Shown: positions 23,935 to 32,651 of the stretch, one piece after another
How positions within the stretch are numbered: the stretch's first letter is position 1
Layout of the letters: the number at the start of each line of letters is the position of its first letter
Source: Actinomycetes bacterium
GTDB lineage: Bacteria > Actinomycetota > Actinomycetes > Actinomycetales > Microbacteriaceae
NCBI GenBank assembly: GCA_029779645.1
Contig: JAKPAC010000004.1
Location: 44,201 to 108,200, forward strand
DNA length: 64,000 bases
Direction of reading: 5' to 3'
Notes under the pieces: generated by a model
The model's input: the letters and a program-made list of their open reading frames with translations, nothing else
Told to the model about the DNA's origin: nothing
Databases searched by the model: none
Translations under genes and position numbers: made by a program

Positions 23935-26484
23935 TCAGCGTGTGAGGGCGCTGTAGCGGGCGTTGCTGGCCACGACGGCTTCCGCCCAGCGGGTCGCGGC
24001 GACGATGTGCAGGCCGGTCAGCCGCGCGATCACCGGGGCGGGAAGCTCCTGGGCGAGGGAGGCCAGCGCGCCGGCGCGGGCGTGACGGGCCCGGATGCCG
24101 AACTTCGTCAGCCGGTCGGTGAGGGTATCGCGGGAGAGCGGGGCGCCGTGATGCTGTCCGGGGAACAGCCAGTCGGATTCTCCGGCATCGGTGAGTAGGC
24201 GTGGCGCGTCGCGGTGCTCGCGGGCGGCGATCGCGAGCTGCCCGATCGCGTCGGGCAGTTCCAGCGGGTCCGACCCGAGATGGATCATCACCGGGTCTGC
24301 TGCGGTGATGTCGGTCACGCGCAGCGAATGCAGTCGGGCGACCGGGATCCCGAACAGCAGCAGCAGCGCGGCCGCGAGCCGGGCGCGAGGATCCTCATCC
24401 GTGGCGGTGAGCACCTTGCCGAGCAGTTCCCAGCGTTCGTCGACGCTGGCGCCGGTGGGAGTGTTGGCGGTGCGGCGGGTAGGAGGGACGTGCAGGCGCG
24501 GGCAGGTGCCGTTGCGGGCCGCCCATTCCAGGAACGCGGCAACGCGGCGACGAAGCAGGGGACCGTCCAGGAGCCAGAGATCCAGTCGTGGCTGGTCGAG
24601 CATGGCCAGCGACTCGGAGCGGCCGGTGAGCCACCCCAGCAGGTCGAGCACTTGTTGCAGTTCCTGCCGGCGGCCGTCCGATTGCCGTCGCCCGGTCGGT
24701 CGGGCTTGTTCTCGCAGTTGCCGCAGATGACGCCAGCGGACGAACCGATCGAACAGGCGGCGATGATCGGGGTCGACGATCTGCGCCGACCGGTCCTGGC
24801 ACCAGGTCTCGAACCGGACCAGATGCTCGTCCCGCGCGGGGAGCAGGCCGTGCTCGGCGAGCAGTGCGCGGACGGGGGCCGTCGACCCGGGGGTGCCCAG
24901 CCGGTCCAGCAGCTCGTGGCTCAGCGGCTCCGTGGCGACCAGGGCTTCTCGCAGGATCGCGACCGTCGTGTTGCGGCGGAAGGCATCCAGGGTGCGCCGC
25001 TCGTCCGCGGCCAGGAACCGTTCGCGCAGTGTCGCGAGCATCGGGTCGGCCGCGACGACATCGTCGGGGAGCAACTCGCGGATCTTGTCGTCGGCGTAGC
25101 AGCGATCGCACCACCGCCGGTGGTGCAGCCGCCCGTTCGTCCCGCAGCGGCGGCAGTCGCGGAACATCAGCGGGCTGGTGCGGGCGCAACGCTGACAGAG
25201 CGGCCCCTGATCGGTGCGCGCGCTGACCCGTGCGTCGCGGCCGCAGCCGATGCAGGTCTCCAGGATGTGCGGGGCGCAGTGCCAGCAGACGGGCTCCCCG
25301 TCCGGGGTGTGCCGGTTCGCGAACACGACCCGGCCGCAGACCGAGCACGGTCTGCGGGGACGAGCGCAGGGCAGGCAGATCGCTTTCGTGGTGCCCGCGA
25401 ACCGGCACTCTCGTTCCCGGCCGCAACGATGGCAGACATCCACGCGCGTGGCGGCGTAGCAGGGCAGGCAGATCGCTTTGTCCGTGCCGGGGAACCGGCA
25501 TCGTCCCGTGGTGCCGCAGACCGTGCAGACATCGGCGCCGGGCGCGGTGCGGCAGGCGGAACACATCGGCCCGTCCGGGGTGCGCACCGCGATCAGCCGG
25601 TGCTTCCCACAGCTGATGCAGTCCGCCCAGGACTCCGGCAGCTGGTTCGTGCAGGTCTGGCAGAGCCGGTCGCCGTTGGGGCGCCGCAGCTCCAGGTGGG
25701 CCGTGTTCCCGCATCCGTCGCAGACCGCCTGGTGTCCGGTCTTGTAGCAGGCGCGGCAGCAGATCCGCCCGTCGAGTCGGTCCGGGAGCTTCCCGACCCG
25801 GCCGCAATGCCCGCAGGCCAGAGCGGGCAGCCGGGCGCCGAGCTCGCGCAGCCGCTCGTAGAAGCCCGCGAACAACACCGACGACGCCGGCGGGTCGGCG
25901 ATCCAGTCGACGCCGAACAGTTCGCATTCCAGCGCGAGTCGCAACGTGCGGTCTGCCTTCAATCCCTCGGTCGCGGTGAGCGTCATGTAGAGCGTCCCGC
26001 CGGGGACCTGGTCGGCGACGAACCGGTCCAGCCGTTCGTCGGCAACATCCTGCAGCGCCCGCCAGCAGGAGCGGCAGTAGGCCCGGTCGCCGACCTGTGC
26101 GTGGCGCAGCTGCCCGCTCCGCTCGCATTCGACGCAGTCGATCAGCACGTCCAGTCGCGCCCGCCCGCAGGCTGCGCAGATCCGGTCCTCCCCGTTGCGG
26201 CAGTTCAGTAGCTCCACCCGGCCGCAGCGTGCGCAGCCCGGCGGGCGAACGGTGCTGCCGCCGGCGGCAGCGATCTCGAGCAGGATCCGGTCCAGTTGCA
26301 GCGGGATCCGCGTCGACCCCGACACCAGCATCTCTGGATCCTCGGTCAGCTGTGCGAGCAGACGCCGCCCCGCGGGTTCCTGCACGACGATGCGGTCCAC
26401 GACCTGACGGACGACATCGCGGGCGACGGTCGTCTCGACCCGGGCGATGACCGCGACCAGGCCGTTGCGGACCTCGTCACCCAT
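23935..26484 (-). CDS. Giant zinc-ribbon protein with degenerate tyrosine-recombinase tail
   Basis: An 849-residue protein. From about residue 80 to 470 there are twenty CxxC motifs, i.e. ten zinc-ribbon-like pairs (CARC/CAAC, CVEC/CRSC, CGHC/CRAC and so on to CRRC/CDRC). The last 290 residues look like a tyrosine recombinase: LLLLFGIPVARLHSLRVTDI fits box I with its Arg, DWLFPGQHHGAPLSRDTL is a typical pre-box-II stretch, and ARHARAGALASLA stands for HxxR. In the final box (LTGLHIVAATRWAEAV) Trp stands where the nucleophilic Tyr is expected; one more Tyr lies near the C-terminus (ARYSALTR). It is probably an accessory or targeting subunit. The start overlaps the HTH gene by 8 bases. Confidence 0.85.
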   Translation of the reverse strand: MGDEVRNGLVAVIARVETTVARDVVRQVVDRIVVQEPAGRRLLAQLTEDPEMLVSGSTRIPLQLDRILLEIAAAGGSTVRPPGCARCGRVELLNCRNGEDRICAACGRARLDVLIDCVECERSGQLRHAQVGDRAYCRSCWRALQDVADERLDRFVADQVPGGTLYMTLTATEGLKADRTLRLALECELFGVDWIADPPASSVLFAGFYERLRELGARLPALACGHCGRVGKLPDRLDGRICCRACYKTGHQAVCDGCGNTAHLELRRPNGDRLCQTCTNQLPESWADCISCGKHRLIAVRTPDGPMCSACRTAPGADVCTVCGTTGRCRFPGTDKAICLPCYAATRVDVCHRCGRERECRFAGTTKAICLPCARPRRPCSVCGRVVFANRHTPDGEPVCWHCAPHILETCIGCGRDARVSARTDQGPLCQRCARTSPLMFRDCRRCGTNGRLHHRRWCDRCYADDKIRELLPDDVVAADPMLATLRERFLAADERRTLDAFRRNTTVAILREALVATEPLSHELLDRLGTPGSTAPVRALLAEHGLLPARDEHLVRFETWCQDRSAQIVDPDHRRLFDRFVRWRHLRQLREQARPTGRRQSDGRRQELQQVLDLLGWLTGRSESLAMLDQPRLDLWLLDGPLLRRRVAAFLEWAARNGTCPRLHVPPTRRTANTPTGASVDERWELLGKVLTATDEDPRARLAAALLLLFGIPVARLHSLRVTDITAADPVMIHLGSDPLELPDAIGQLAIAAREHRDAPRLLTDAGESDWLFPGQHHGAPLSRDTLTDRLTKFGIRARHARAGALASLAQELPAPVIARLTGLHIVAATRWAEAVVASNARYSALTR

Positions 26485-26827
26485 CCGTGGGGAGCACGCG
26501 CGCCCGCGGTGGACGCAGGCCCTTCTCCCGCAGCGTCGCCGCGCCGCTCGCGGAACGGTCCTCGCCGTCGGTGCCGGTCGCGGCCACGGACGCGCCGAGG
26601 TCGACCTTGCGGACCAGGTCGTCCGCGCTGCACTCGAAGATGTCCATCAACGCGACCAGCACGTGCATGTTCAGCCGTTCCGGCTTCTCCGTCGCCAACC
26701 GGTAGATCTGGCTCGCCGACAACTCGATCCCGCGCTCACGCAGCAACGGCACCAGCTTCGAGGTCGCGAAGATCCCCGACGCCGCCATCACCTCCCGCAA
26801 CCGCCACTCATACCCGATCACCTTCAT
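26477..26827 (-). CDS. Small Cro/CI-type HTH protein of the recombination operon
   Basis: A 116-residue protein. The XRE-type helix-turn-helix is seen in LRERGIELSASQIYRLATEK, followed by LNMHVLVALMDIFECSADDLV, the usual third-to-fifth helices. A charged tail of about 40 residues follows. The ATG at 26827 overlaps the recombinase stop (ATGA), and the end overlaps the next gene by 8 bases, so the three proteins are probably made together. It may regulate the element or act as a DNA-bending helper; by size it parallels TnpC of Tn554, but no homology to it is claimed. Confidence 0.85.
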   Translation of the reverse strand: MKVIGYEWRLREVMAASGIFATSKLVPLLRERGIELSASQIYRLATEKPERLNMHVLVALMDIFECSADDLVRKVDLGASVAATGTDGEDRSASGAATLREKGLRPPRARVLPTDG

Positions 26828-27939
26828 CGGCCCGCTCCTTCCTCCTGCGGCCGCAGCCGCTCCAACGCATCCCGCATCATCTTGTTCGCGAAGTCGCCGC
26901 TGACCCCGGTGTAGATCGACGTCGTCGACTGGTGCTGATGCCCGACCTGCCGCTGCACGAACACCGGATCCACGCCCTCCTCGATCAGATGCGTCACGTA
27001 GCTGTGCCGCAGCGCATGCGGAGACAGCACCCGATCCAATCCCAGGTCGTCCCGGTAGGCGGCGAACCGGTCCGACAGCTCCCTCGTGCGCAGCCGGGTG
27101 CCACGCTCCGAGAACCACATCGCCCGCTCACCGTCCGGCCGCATCAGCGGCCAGACGTTCTCCAGATAGTCCTGCACCGCCTCCACCGCCCAGTCCCGCA
27201 ACGTCACCACCGACCGGCGCTTGGGCGGGCCGCCCCGCGACGACTTCCCATGGCGGACGTGCAGCATCCCGAACTCACCGAACTCCGGCGCGTGCGCATT
27301 GCGGTAGAAGTCGGTCACATCCAGATGCACCGCCTCGTTCGCCCGCAGCCCCCACGCATACGCCACCCGCAGCAGCACCGCGTCCCGATACGCCGGCAGC
27401 GCCCCTTTGCGGCCGCTCTCCAAGCACCGCTCGACCTCCGCGTCGGCACGGTCGAACAGCGCCTGCAACTCGTCTCGCGTCAACGGCCGCCGCCCCGGAC
27501 GGCCGTCGTAGTCCTGCAGATGCCGGGTCGTGTTCCAGTCGTGGCAGACCTGCACCGGGTGCGTCCCGAACCGCAGCTCGCACTCGGCCACCCACCCGTA
27601 GTGCTCCGAGGTCAGATAGTCGCAGAACTGCCGCACCGCCTGCTGATAGCCGCGGATCGTCGACGGCGCCAACTGCCGCACCGACACCAGATCCAGCATC
27701 CACTCGTCGAACAAGCCGGCCGACCACAACCACGGCCACGAACCCGCGTGCGCGTGGAACTGCCGGACCGCGCGCACCGTCCCGGTCACGTAGTCCTCGC
27801 GCAGCCCGCGCCCGCCCATCTGCTGCGCCCGCCAGCCCGTCACCATCGCCTCGAACACGGATTCCTCGGCACGCAGCAACGACACGCCCGAGGCCAGATA
27901 CAACCCCGCAACACCATGCGCCACCGGCCCTGAAACCAC
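26824..27939 (-). CDS. Tyrosine recombinase (likely transposase/integrase of the island)
   Basis: A 371-residue tyrosine recombinase with the complete active site: box-I Arg in AWGLRANEAVHL, Lys in VRHGKSSRGG, SPHALRHSYVTHLIE (HxxR), and GHQHQSTTSIYTGVS with His and the Tyr nucleophile. The N-terminal 170 residues form the core-binding helical domain (LAPSTIRGYQQAVRQFCDYL). The GTG at 27939 was chosen because AGGAG lies 7 bases upstream; the open frame extends further but crosses the island end into dprA. It lies next to the right junction and reads inward, as expected for an integrase acting on that end. Confidence 0.92.
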   Translation of the reverse strand: MVSGPVAHGVAGLYLASGVSLLRAEESVFEAMVTGWRAQQMGGRGLREDYVTGTVRAVRQFHAHAGSWPWLWSAGLFDEWMLDLVSVRQLAPSTIRGYQQAVRQFCDYLTSEHYGWVAECELRFGTHPVQVCHDWNTTRHLQDYDGRPGRRPLTRDELQALFDRADAEVERCLESGRKGALPAYRDAVLLRVAYAWGLRANEAVHLDVTDFYRNAHAPEFGEFGMLHVRHGKSSRGGPPKRRSVVTLRDWAVEAVQDYLENVWPLMRPDGERAMWFSERGTRLRTRELSDRFAAYRDDLGLDRVLSPHALRHSYVTHLIEEGVDPVFVQRQVGHQHQSTTSIYTGVSGDFANKMMRDALERLRPQEEGAGR

Positions 27940-28091
27940 CCGAATACTCCTATCAAACGCAGACAATATGCATCTAACGCGAAGTCTCGGTTGGAGTGCA
28001 AGTCGTCGCCAGTCGGGAGGCGGCACCAACGAGGCTCGCTGTACGATCAACGACACGTAGAACCCCGCAGGAACCTGCATCAGACGCAAAA
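27940..28091. other. Right-end non-coding region of the island
   Basis: About 150 bases between the recombinase start and the resumed dprA reading frame. No gene is seen. It probably holds the recombinase promoter and the recombinase binding sites. CCAGTC at 28009-28014 is the inverse of GACTGG near the left end (14811-14816). Confidence 0.5.
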
Positions 28092-28902
28092 GGGCGCGCT
28101 TATCGCGATCGTCGGTGCGCGTGCGGCGACGAGCTACGGCGAGCACGTGGCGATGGAGCTCGGCGCCGAGCTGACCGGCCGTGGTGTTGTGGTCGTCTCC
28201 GGTGCGGCGTACGGGATCGACGGCGTCGCGCACCGCGCGGCCCTCGCGGCCGGCGGGCCGACCATCGCGGTGCTGGCCGGTGGCGTCGATCGCTCCTATC
28301 CGGCGGGACACGCGGACCTGCTCGATCGAATCGCGGCGAACGGTGCGGTGGTCAGCGAGCTGCCGCCAGGCGCGGCCCCGACGCGGTGGAGGTTTCTGCA
28401 GAGAAACCGCGTGATCGCGGCGCTGAGCGAGGCAACCGTGGTGGTTGAAGCGGGCGCGCGCAGCGGCTCGCTCAACACCGCCGCGCACGCCGCTACCTTG
28501 GGGCGCCCCGTCGGGGCGGTGCCGGGCCCCGTGACGAGCGCGGCCTCGGCAGGATGCCATCGGCTGCTGCGCGAGTTCGGCGCCGAGTGCATCACCTCGG
28601 CCGACGATGTGCTGGAGCTGATCGGCGGTGACGGGTGGGACGGCGCGCCGCCGCCCGGCTCCCGCGCGGAGGACGCGCGCGTGCGTGGCGCCAGGACGTC
28701 GGAACGCACCGACGACTTCACGCGCGTGATGGACGCGCTCAGCACGCGCACATGGCGCACGCCACGCGACGTCGCCGCGCGTGCGGGCCTCTCCCTGCCC
28801 GATACCGAGGCGCTCCTCGGCGTGCTGGCGTTGGAAGCTCGTGCCGAGCGTGACGCGAGCGACGAGCGCGGCTGGCGCGTCGCCCGCGATTCCGGCTCAT
28901 GA
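28092..28902 (+). pseudogene. dprA: dprA, 3' fragment (Rossmann and winged-helix part)
   Basis: Continues DprA from just before IAIVGARAATSYGEHV. The complete DNA-binding Rossmann fold is present: VVSGAAYGIDGVAHRAAL, VLAGGVDRSYPAGH, FLQRNRVIAALSEATVVVEA and GARSGSLNTAAHAA. A winged-helix-like tail also follows (LSTRTWRTPRDVAARAGLSL). The N-terminal part lies 13.3 kb upstream. The open frame extends back to a TTG at 27991 inside the island, so a shortened protein might still be made, but no convincing ribosome site is visible. Confidence 0.88.
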
Positions 28903-28942
28903 AGGCACTGGGCGCCTTAGCCTGGAAGAAAGGAGAACACCT

Positions 28943-29614
28943 ATGAATTCTGGAATCGGCGCCACCCTGCCCCTCGCGCTCGGCATCGCGATCAGCCCGG
29001 TCCCGATCATCGCCGCGATCCTGATGCTGCTCTCGCCGAAGGCGCGCGTGACAAGCGTGGGTTTTCTGCTGGGCTGGGTGCTCGGCATCATCGTCGCGGT
29101 CACCGCATTCACCCTGCTCGCCTCGAGCATCCCCGCCGAAGACGCAGACGCGTCCAAGCCCATTCGCGGTGTCATTCAACTGGTGCTCGGCGCGCTGCTG
29201 CTCCTGCTGGCTGTATCGCAATGGCGCAAGCGCCCGAAGTCGGGCGAGGATCCGGTCATGCCGAAGTGGATGCAGGCGATCGACTCGATCTCGTTCCCGC
29301 TCGCGCTCGGGCTCGGCTTCCTCCTGGCCGCGCTCAACCCGAAGAACCTGCTGATGGCCGCGGGCGCGGGCCTCGAGATCGGTACGGCGGCACTCGACAC
29401 CGGCGCGGTGATCGTCGTCATCGCGGTGTTCACGGTGCTCGCAGCATCCACCGTGCTTGTCCCCGTCGTGGGATACCTGCTCGCCGCGGCCAAGCTCCGA
29501 GCGCCACTCGACGCGCTTCGTGGCTGGCTGGTGAAGGAGAACACGGTGATCATGGCGGTCCTGCTCGTGGTGATCGGCGTCGCGACGATCGGCAAGGGGA
29601 TCGGCAGCTTCTGA
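28943..29614 (+). CDS. GAP-family (Sap/LysE-like) membrane protein
   Basis: A 223-residue protein with six hydrophobic segments. It opens [20 protein letters not shown], and the mid-protein motif [20 protein letters not shown] is typical of the GAP/Sap group of LysE-like exporters (in mycobacteria linked to surface lipid transport). The charged loop after segment 3 is [11 protein letters not shown]. The ATG at 28943 has GGAGAA 6 bases before it. It is the first intact gene after dprA. The substrate is unknown. Confidence 0.88.
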   Translation: MNSGIGATLPLALGIAISPVPIIAAILMLLSPKARVTSVGFLLGWVLGIIVAVTAFTLLASSIPAEDADASKPIRGVIQLVLGALLLLLAVSQWRKRPKSGEDPVMPKWMQAIDSISFPLALGLGFLLAALNPKNLLMAAGAGLEIGTAALDTGAVIVVIAVFTVLAASTVLVPVVGYLLAAAKLRAPLDALRGWLVKENTVIMAVLLVVIGVATIGKGIGSF

Positions 29615-29655
29615 CCTGCAACGTCGTGCCGCGTGTCGACGCGGCCGGCCACGCA

Positions 29656-30624
29656 ATGCGTCGTGCATGCGTCAAGCTGGGAGGCGTGGACCTTCACGCA
29701 GCGCGCGACGAGTACCTGCACGACCTGGCGGTCGTGCGGCGGCTCTCGCCCGCGACCGTGCGCGCCTACGGGGGCGACCTTCGGCTCCTGATCGAGGCGG
29801 CGAGCGCCGCGGGGGTCACCGAGCCCGCGCGCATCGACCTCGAGCTGCTGCGCAACTGGCTGTGGGCGGCGACCCAGCGCGGCGAGGCGCGTTCGACACT
29901 CGCCCGCCGCGCGGCCGCGGCACGCGGGTGGTTCGCGTGGCTGCTCGAGCACGGCCACATCGACGTCGACCCGAGCCTGCGACTGGTCACGCCCAAGCAG
30001 GGACGCACGCTCCCGCGCGTCGCCACGGCAGACACGGTGCGGGCGGTGCTCGATCGCGTGGGGGCGGCCGCGGCATCCGGCGATGTGATCGCCGCGCGCG
30101 ACAGCGCGATGCTCGAGCTGCTGTACGGCTCCGGCATCCGCGTCGCCGAACTGTGCGGTCTCGACGTCGGCGACCTCGATCTCGAGCGCCGCACCGTGCG
30201 CGTGCTCGGCAAGGGCGGGAAGGAGCGCGTGGTGCCGTTCGGCGGGCCCGCCGCGTCGGCGGTGGCACGGTATGTGGATGCTGCGCGCCCCCGTCTGCTC
30301 GCCGCGGCAAGCAGCGCCCGCACCGAGCCGCCGCTCGTGGGAGCGCAGTCGGCGCTGCTCCTGGGCGCCCGTGGCGCCCGGCTGGGCGCGCGCGCCGCCT
30401 ACGACGTCGTCGCGCGCGCGCTCGGACCGTCGCTCGGCACCACGGCCGTCGGGCCGCACACCCTGCGACACACGGCGGCGACCCATCTGCTCGACGGGGG
30501 AGCCGATCTGCGCTCGGTGCAGGAGTTGCTCGGCCACGCGAGCCTCGGCACGACCCAGATCTACACGCACGTGTCTTCGGAGCGGCTCGCGGCGGCGTAC
30601 AAGCTCGCCCACCCCCGGGCGTAG
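29656..30624 (+). CDS. xerC: Tyrosine recombinase XerC
   Basis: A 322-residue chromosome-dimer resolvase that works with XerD at dif. The catalytic set is complete: [11 protein letters not shown] (Arg), [13 protein letters not shown] (Lys), [16 protein letters not shown] (HxxR), [17 protein letters not shown] (His, Tyr). The N-terminal domain has [17 protein letters not shown]. The dprA–xerC neighbourhood is normal for this family and shows that this recombinase belongs to the host, not the island. The start may be ATG 29656 or GTG 29686. Its stop abuts that of the convergent M23 gene. Confidence 0.92.
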   Translation: MRRACVKLGGVDLHAARDEYLHDLAVVRRLSPATVRAYGGDLRLLIEAASAAGVTEPARIDLELLRNWLWAATQRGEARSTLARRAAAARGWFAWLLEHGHIDVDPSLRLVTPKQGRTLPRVATADTVRAVLDRVGAAAASGDVIAARDSAMLELLYGSGIRVAELCGLDVGDLDLERRTVRVLGKGGKERVVPFGGPAASAVARYVDAARPRLLAAASSARTEPPLVGAQSALLLGARGARLGARAAYDVVARALGPSLGTTAVGPHTLRHTAATHLLDGGADLRSVQELLGHASLGTTQIYTHVSSERLAAAYKLAHPRA

Positions 30625-31293
30625 TCAGCGAAGCGGCAGAAGCCGGGCTCGGGCCATGCCGCCCAGAAAGCGCAGCGGATTCACGTACTCGCCGAGCAGC
30701 CGGGCACCGAGGTGGAGGCTTCCAGGCCGCGCATGTCCGCCGGCTGCGAGGGTGCCGATCGGCATGCCCCGCCGCACCCGCTGCCCGACCTCGACCAGTG
30801 ACCGGACCGGCTCGAGCGTCGACACGAGGCCATCGCCATGATCGATCGTCACCAGCGGCCGATTCGCCACGTCGCCGGCGAACGCGATGACGCCGTCGCC
30901 CGGTGCGAGCACCTCAACCGACTCGGTCGCCATCGCGTCGCCCGCATCAGCCCGCAGATCGACGCCGCGGTGACCGGGGCCGTAGGCGTGCGGGGGAGCG
31001 AGGAAGGCCCGCGCCAGCACGTGACGTCCGGTGAGCGGCCAGGCCCAGCCGCCGCGGACGAGCGCCATGTCGGTGCCGGCAGTGCGGCTGCCGCCGGCGG
31101 TGTGCCCGGGCGGCTCGCCCATGCGATCGGCGGGCAGGGGGGCTGCCGCCTGACCCGTGCCCACATCGGCATGCACCGTGGCGCCCGCCGATGTGCCGAG
31201 GAGGGCCACACCGACGAGCGCTAGACCGAGAAGGGCCGCGGTGATGCGCGCCGCGGCCGCGGATCGCGGCAGGGGGCGACGAAAGGTCGACAT
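30625..31293 (-). CDS. Secreted M23-family peptidase-like protein
   Basis: A 222-residue protein from ATG 31293. The N-terminus has basic residues then a hydrophobic helix (ITAALLGLALVGVALLGTSA), a signal peptide or anchor. The LytM-type domain shows GHRGVDLRA (His and Asp zinc ligands), LAPGDGVIAFAGDVANR and VTIDHGDGLVSTLEPV. In the place of the usual His-x-His the sequence is GSLHLGAR, so the first His is replaced by Ser, and hydrolase activity may be reduced or lost. It could be a cell-wall hydrolase or an activator. Convergent with xerC, divergent from rpsB. Confidence 0.88.
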   Translation of the reverse strand: MSTFRRPLPRSAAAARITAALLGLALVGVALLGTSAGATVHADVGTGQAAAPLPADRMGEPPGHTAGGSRTAGTDMALVRGGWAWPLTGRHVLARAFLAPPHAYGPGHRGVDLRADAGDAMATESVEVLAPGDGVIAFAGDVANRPLVTIDHGDGLVSTLEPVRSLVEVGQRVRRGMPIGTLAAGGHARPGSLHLGARLLGEYVNPLRFLGGMARARLLPLR

Positions 31294-31694
31294 GCCCTCA
31301 GCGTGCCGGGCGCGTCGCGGGGCCGGTGGCGCCCCGCCCCAGGCGGTCTCCATCGCGGGCGAACGGCTGCGTGCGTGCGGCTGTGCAGGGGGAGTGGTGC
31401 GAGCACGAGGCTTCGGATGGCCCGCCCGCGCCGCCATCCCTGACACGGCGGCGGCGCGCCGCCTGATACAGTTGGTGATGCACTCCGCATGTCGGGGTGA
31501 CTACGCGTGCCCAGAGCACCAGCGCACACCATCCGCATCACGGTGGAAGGCGCCGGGGCGGCATCAACTCCCAACGGTCATTCTCGCTTCGGGCGAGCGT
31601 GCGGGCGGGTGTCGGGCACCAGGTTCGCCGGCCAGCAGGCCGTGTGAAGACAACCAAGTGACGCCCTCGCGCGTCAAGAACAGGAGGACGGCAC
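31294..31694. other. Long gap before rpsB: promoter and leader region
   Basis: About 400 bases without a convincing gene. It holds a 14-bp palindrome (31450-31463), a small hairpin CTCGC/GCGAG at 31583-31597, and the AGGAGG ribosome site at 31682-31687. The rpsB promoter must lie here, but no clear -35/-10 pair could be assigned. The divergent M23 promoter is presumably near 31300. Confidence 0.5.
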
Positions 31695-32618
31695 ATGGCC
31701 GTCGTAACCATCCGCCAGCTGCTCGACAGCGGCGTGCACTTCGGACACCAGACCCGCCGGTGGAACCCGAAGGTCAAGCGCTTCATCCTGACCGAGCGCA
31801 GCGGCATCCACATCATCGACCTCCAGCAGTCGCTCGGCTACATCGACGCCGCCTACGACTTCGTCAAGGAGACGGTCGCCCGCGGCGGCACGATCCTCTT
31901 CGTCGGCACCAAGAAGCAGGCGCAGGAAGTCCTCGCCGAGCAGGCGACGCGCGTCGGCCAGCCCTACGTCAACCAGCGCTGGCTGGGTGGTCTGCTGACC
32001 AACTTCCAGACGATCTCCAAGCGCCTCCAGCGCATGAAGGAGCTCGAGGAGCTCGACTACGAGAACCCGGCTGCGAGCGGCTTCACCAAGAAGGAGCTGC
32101 TCCTCAAGAAGCGCGAGCTCGACAAGCTGCACAAGTCGCTCGGCGGCATCCGCAACCTCACCAAGACGCCGTCGGCGCTCTGGGTCGTCGACGCCAAGCG
32201 CGAGCACCTCGCCATCGACGAGGCGCGCAAGCTCGGCATCCCCGTGATCGGCATCCTCGACACGAACGCCGACCCGGACGAGTTCCAGTACCCGATCCCC
32301 GGCAACGACGACGCGATCCGCTCGGTGGGCCTGCTCACCCGCATCATCGCCGACGCTGCCGCTGAGGGCCTGATCACGCGCCACCAGGGTGGCGGCGACG
32401 CAGGCGCTGCGGCCGCAGAGCCCCTCGCCGACTGGGAGCGCGAGCTGCTCGAGCAGTCCTCGCCCACGCAGGGCTCGGCCGAGACCGCAGCGGTCGCCGA
32501 CGTCGCCATCGCGGCGGCTGACGCCGCCAAGGCCGTCGCCGCAGAGCAGGCCGTCGAGGGCGAAGCCGCAACTGAGTCGGCTGCCGACGCAGCGGGCGCA
32601 GCCGCAGAGTCCAACTAG
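31695..32618 (+). CDS. rpsB: 30S ribosomal protein S2
   Basis: S2, 307 residues. The core shows [57 protein letters not shown] and [20 protein letters not shown]. The last 65 residues are an Ala/Glu-rich acidic tail common in actinobacteria but absent in most other S2 proteins. ATG 31695 with AGGAGG 7 bases before it. It forms the usual pair with tsf. Confidence 0.98.
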   Translation: MAVVTIRQLLDSGVHFGHQTRRWNPKVKRFILTERSGIHIIDLQQSLGYIDAAYDFVKETVARGGTILFVGTKKQAQEVLAEQATRVGQPYVNQRWLGGLLTNFQTISKRLQRMKELEELDYENPAASGFTKKELLLKKRELDKLHKSLGGIRNLTKTPSALWVVDAKREHLAIDEARKLGIPVIGILDTNADPDEFQYPIPGNDDAIRSVGLLTRIIADAAAEGLITRHQGGGDAGAAAAEPLADWERELLEQSSPTQGSAETAAVADVAIAAADAAKAVAAEQAVEGEAATESAADAAGAAAESN

Positions 32619-32651
32619 TTCACCGAACGCAAAGAAGGAGTCACCAAGACA

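Larger units (their letters stand above)
14790..28095. mobile_element. Arsenic-resistance island/transposon inserted in dprA (ends approximate)
   Basis: About 13.3 kb separates the two parts of dprA. The left end lies near 14790-14815 and the right end near 28075-28095, judged from where DprA similarity stops. The element holds an ars operon, four unknown genes and a recombination operon whose first gene reads away from the right end. No target duplication or long inverted terminal repeat is visible. A GGGC at 14797-14800 and at 28092-28095 is a possible shared core, and GACTGG (14811) / CCAGTC (28009) occur in inverted orientation. Site-specific insertion into a conserved gene by tyrosine recombinases resembles Tn554, which targets radC. 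Confidence 0.85.

Noticed and set aside
24214..26211. A 665-codon plus-strand frame in the island
   Set aside because: Antisense to the zinc-ribbon protein; the regular Cys pattern on the other strand shows which strand is coding.
27940..28560. N-terminal extension of the island recombinase into dprA
   Set aside because: The extension is antisense to the DprA Rossmann fold and crosses the island end. A GTG with a well-placed AGGAG at 27939 is preferred.
29656..30624. xerC as part of the mobile element
   Set aside because: It lies outside the dprA junction in its usual conserved neighbourhood and matches host XerC.
31294..31694. A small gene before rpsB
   Set aside because: Open frames here lack ribosome sites and have shadow-like composition; the region fits a long leader and divergent promoters.
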